This document shows, one piece after another, positions 61,798-64,000 of a stretch of 64,000 bases of DNA. Below the pieces are notes generated by a model. The model did no database searches and was not told the DNA's origin. It saw only the letters and a program-made list of their open reading frames with translations. Made by a program: the position numbers and the translations under genes. Every line of letters starts with the position of its first letter. Position 1 is the first letter of the stretch. Source of the DNA: Antarcticirhabdus aurantiaca (lineage in GTDB: Bacteria > Pseudomonadota > Alphaproteobacteria > Rhizobiales > Rhizobiaceae); assembly GCF_009765365.1 (NCBI RefSeq), contig NZ_VTOM01000014.1:1-64000 (forward strand), given 5' to 3'.

Positions 61798-62838
61798 ATG
61801 CCTATGAAGACCCTTGCCGCGCTCCTGCTCGGCGCCGCCAGCATCCTGCCGGGGGCGAGCGCCTTCGCCCAGGAGGTGAAGCAGCTCAACGTGATCATGC
61901 CGCTGCCGCGCTCGGCGAACTTCTACCCGCTGATCGCCGGCGAGGCGCTCGGCTACTTCGAGGAGGAGGGGGTCTCGGTGAACCTCCTGCCGTCCTCGAC
62001 GGCGATCCCCTTCATCGCCTTCGTCCAGAACGGGCAGGCCGACATCGCCATGCTCGACGCGCCGCAGACCTTCCAGGCCGCGCAGTCGGGCGCCGACTTC
62101 AAGATCGTCTACGAGGTGATGCAGCGCGCGCCGGAGGGCATCTTCGTCTCGGCCGAAAGCCCCTACAAGGACGTCGCCGAGCTCAAGGGCACGACGGTCG
62201 GCCTCGTCGCCGACCGCGACCGCACGACGCTGACCATCGCTCTCGACGCGCGCGGCGCCTCGATCGACGACGTCACCACCGTCGTCGTCGGCGAAGCCGG
62301 CCCGACCTTGGCCGCTGCCGTGCGCGACAACACGGTGTCGGCGATCTCGGGCGCCGTGCCGGACTGGCTGTCCATGCAGGCGGCCGGCCTCAAGATCCGC
62401 ACGATCACCCCGGAAGAGGTGTCCGTGCAGCCGGCGAACTCCTTCGCCGTGTCGGGCAGCCGGATGGAGGAGTTGAAGGAGCCGCTCGAAGGCTTCTTCC
62501 GCGCCTGGTCGAAGGGCATGATCGCCGCCGACTACGATCCCGATGCCGTCGCCGCCATGACCAAGGCCGCGGTGCCGGAGGAATGGGCGAGCGACGAGTT
62601 CGGCCGCGCCTTCTTCGACGCCTCCGTGCCGATGAACCGCTCGCAGACCGAGCGCCTCGGCGATCTCCAGGCACAGGTCTGGAAGGACGTCCAGCCGCCG
62701 ATGATCAAGGTCGGCGCCATCGACGGCGAGGTCGACCCCTCGACCTTCCTCGACGACCGCTTCATCGGCCCGGCCAACGACTTCGACCGCGAGAAGGTCA
62801 AGGCCGACGTCGCGGCCTGGAAAGAAGCCAACATGTGA
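61798..62838 (+). CDS. NMT1/THI5-type periplasmic substrate-binding protein
   Basis: Protein of 346 residues with a Sec signal (MKTLAALLLGAASILPGASAFAQ) and the NMT1/SsuA-type binding domain (NVIMPLPRSANFYPLIAGEALGYFEEEGV, QNGQADIAMLDAPQTFQAAQSGADF). Substrates of the family range from sulfonates and nitrate to thiamine precursors and aromatic carboxylates; here it is unknown. A stem-loop follows. Confidence 0.9.
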   Translation: MPMKTLAALLLGAASILPGASAFAQEVKQLNVIMPLPRSANFYPLIAGEALGYFEEEGVSVNLLPSSTAIPFIAFVQNGQADIAMLDAPQTFQAAQSGADFKIVYEVMQRAPEGIFVSAESPYKDVAELKGTTVGLVADRDRTTLTIALDARGASIDDVTTVVVGEAGPTLAAAVRDNTVSAISGAVPDWLSMQAAGLKIRTITPEEVSVQPANSFAVSGSRMEELKEPLEGFFRAWSKGMIAADYDPDAVAAMTKAAVPEEWASDEFGRAFFDASVPMNRSQTERLGDLQAQVWKDVQPPMIKVGAIDGEVDPSTFLDDRFIGPANDFDREKVKADVAAWKEANM

Positions 62839-62844
62839 GCCGCC

Positions 62845-62872
62845 GGCCCGCCGCCGCAGCGCGCGGCGGGCC
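62845..62872 (+). terminator. Stem-loop after the binding-protein gene
   Basis: A 10-bp stem GGCCCGCCGC / GCGGCGGGCC with an 8-nt loop starts 6 bp after the stop codon. There is no T-run (TCGCCCTCC follows), so it may protect the 3' end of the upstream message rather than stop transcription. Confidence 0.5.
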
Positions 62873-62961
62873 TCGCCCTCCAGTCTTTCGACACCACCCC
62901 GTTCGCCCGCGCGCTCCGCGCCGCGGACCGGCGGCCCTCATCTTCGCAAAAGGACAGTTCC

Positions 62962-64000
62962 ATGCCGCATTCCGTCATCGACACCGCCTCGCTCGGCGAC
63001 GCCGTCAACCGCTACGGCGCGACCGCCGCTCGCAAGGCCTCGCCCGAGAAAGGCCGCGTCAAGACGAAGACGGTCGACATCCACTCGCACATCGCGGTTC
63101 CCGAGGCCGCGCGCTTCGCGCAGCCGCACCTGAACTTCACCGACATTCCGATGGTTCGGCACTCGAACGATCAGACCAAGTCGATCAACGGGCAGCAGGA
63201 CAAGGACCGCACGGTCGCGATGACCGACATGGAGGATCGGCTCGCCGTCCTCGACGCGATGCGCATCGACTTCCAGCTCGTCGCTCCGCCGCCCTTCCAG
63301 TGCTACTACACGCTGCCGACCGAGGAGGCCGTGAAGGCCACCAAGATCGTCAACGAGGGCATCGCCGCCTTCGTGAACAAGCGCCCCGACCGCTTCGCGG
63401 GCCTCGGCACGGTGACGCTTCAGGACGGCGCGACGGCGGCGGAGGAACTCTCCTTCTGCGTGAACGACCTCGGCCTGAAGGGCGTGCAGGTCCTCACCAA
63501 CGTCAACGGCAACGAGCTGTCGGCGCCGCAGTACGAGCCGTTCTGGCGGAAGGCGGAGGAGCTCGGCTGCCTCGTCATGATCCACCCCAACGGCTTCACC
63601 GAGGGGCGGCGCTTCGAGGAACACTACTTCTCCAACGTCATCGGCAACCCGCTGGAAACGACCGTTGCGCTGCACCGCTTGATCTTCGACGGCGTTCTCG
63701 AGCGCCTACCGAACCTGAAGATCCTCGCCGTTCACGGCGGCGGCTTCCTGCCGGCCTATTCGGGCCGCATCGACCACGCCTGGGGCGCGCGCCAGGACTC
63801 GCGGGCCGGCCTTCCGAAGCCGCCGACCGAGTACCTGAAGAAGGTCTATTTCGACAGCGTCGTCTTTACGCCGCATCAGCTCGAATACCTCGTGAAGCTC
63901 TACGGCGCCGACAAGATCGTCATGGGCACCGACTACCCCTACGACATGGCCGACTACGATCCGGTCGAGCACATCCTCTCGACCCCGCTCTCGGACGAGG
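62962..64000 (+). CDS. Amidohydrolase-family (ACMSD-like) enzyme, 3' end beyond the window
   Basis: 346 residues are visible and the frame is open to the end. Metal ligands of the ACMSD/amidohydrolase-2 family are in place: DIHSH (His 41 and 43), MIHPNGF, AVHGGG and GTDYPYD. The family decarboxylates or hydrolyses carboxylated rings and related compounds. The ATG at 62962 has AAAGGACAG upstream. It follows the ABC transporter genes and probably acts on the imported substrate or a pathway intermediate. Confidence 0.88.
   Translation, partial: MPHSVIDTASLGDAVNRYGATAARKASPEKGRVKTKTVDIHSHIAVPEAARFAQPHLNFTDIPMVRHSNDQTKSINGQQDKDRTVAMTDMEDRLAVLDAMRIDFQLVAPPPFQCYYTLPTEEAVKATKIVNEGIAAFVNKRPDRFAGLGTVTLQDGATAAEELSFCVNDLGLKGVQVLTNVNGNELSAPQYEPFWRKAEELGCLVMIHPNGFTEGRRFEEHYFSNVIGNPLETTVALHRLIFDGVLERLPNLKILAVHGGGFLPAYSGRIDHAWGARQDSRAGLPKPPTEYLKKVYFDSVVFTPHQLEYLVKLYGADKIVMGTDYPYDMADYDPVEHILSTPLSDE

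Noticed and set aside
1-64000. CRISPR arrays, tRNA or rRNA genes, insertion sequences
   Set aside because: No regularly spaced repeats, tRNA-like clover-leaf ends, rRNA segments or transposase genes were recognised on reading both strands.

Overview
The window looks like a chromosomal segment of a high-GC alphaproteobacterium, most likely a Hyphomicrobiales (Rhizobiales) member. The pointers are an MbfA iron exporter with an Irr-type (ICE) palindrome at its start, two alphaproteobacterial-type LexA boxes (GTTC-N7-GTTC / GAAC-N7-GAAC), a LOV-HWE histidine kinase, and dense operons of Ugp, Tct and NitT/TauT-type transporters. No tRNA, rRNA, insertion sequence or CRISPR array was seen. The species is not identifiable from sequence alone.

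Layout. 0.5-5 kb: LOV-HWE blue-light kinase, AidB-like flavoprotein, Na+/phosphate cotransporter. 5.2-9.4 kb: ugpBAEC operon for glycerol-3-phosphate uptake with a candidate PHO box. 9.4-13.6 kb (minus strand): exported molybdenum hydroxylase with a 2Fe-2S subunit and a membrane-anchored triheme cytochrome c. 13.7-16.9 kb: mbfA, a CorA/ZntB-type transporter and PPK2. 16.9-28.6 kb: a DNA-processing region. Its minus-strand transcript (TnsA-like protein, RecD2 helicase, TusA-like protein, Mpg glycosylase) diverges from a phage-like possible annealing protein across a LexA box. A second block carries an SbcD-like nuclease and an unusual SbcC/Rad50-like ATPase. A third block is a tightly coupled operon of mostly unknown proteins behind a promoter with its own LexA box.

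28.7-31.9 kb: tctCBA tricarboxylate transporter. 32-35.7 kb: paoABC-like aldehyde oxidoreductase. 35.8-43.6 kb: housekeeping and orphan genes (purU, pncA, msrB, a patatin, dehydrogenases, regulators). 43.9-47.1 kb: one giant flagellin of 1058 residues. 47.5-64 kb: a catabolic region with flavin reductase, a LysR regulator, an LLM monooxygenase operon, an acyl-CoA-dehydrogenase-type monooxygenase, a VOC protein, a HisD-like dehydrogenase, a Gfo/Idh dehydrogenase, a GntR regulator, a NitT/TauT-type ABC transporter and an ACMSD-like amidohydrolase that runs off the end. Repeated palindromes tie the LysR and GntR regulators to their neighbours.

Most noteworthy: (1) the SbcC/Rad50-like ATPase at 22666-24342 has its halves in reverse order. 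Signature, Walker B and H-loop come first; Walker A, Q-loop, coiled coil and a terminal CPTC half zinc hook follow. This reads as a circular permutation at the hook apex. (2) It lies in an apparently SOS-controlled cluster with RecD2, a TnsA-like protein, a possible annealing protein and a phosphoribosyltransferase-kinase fusion. This cluster is the best candidate for an undescribed system. (3) The giant flagellin carries about five divergent internal repeats.
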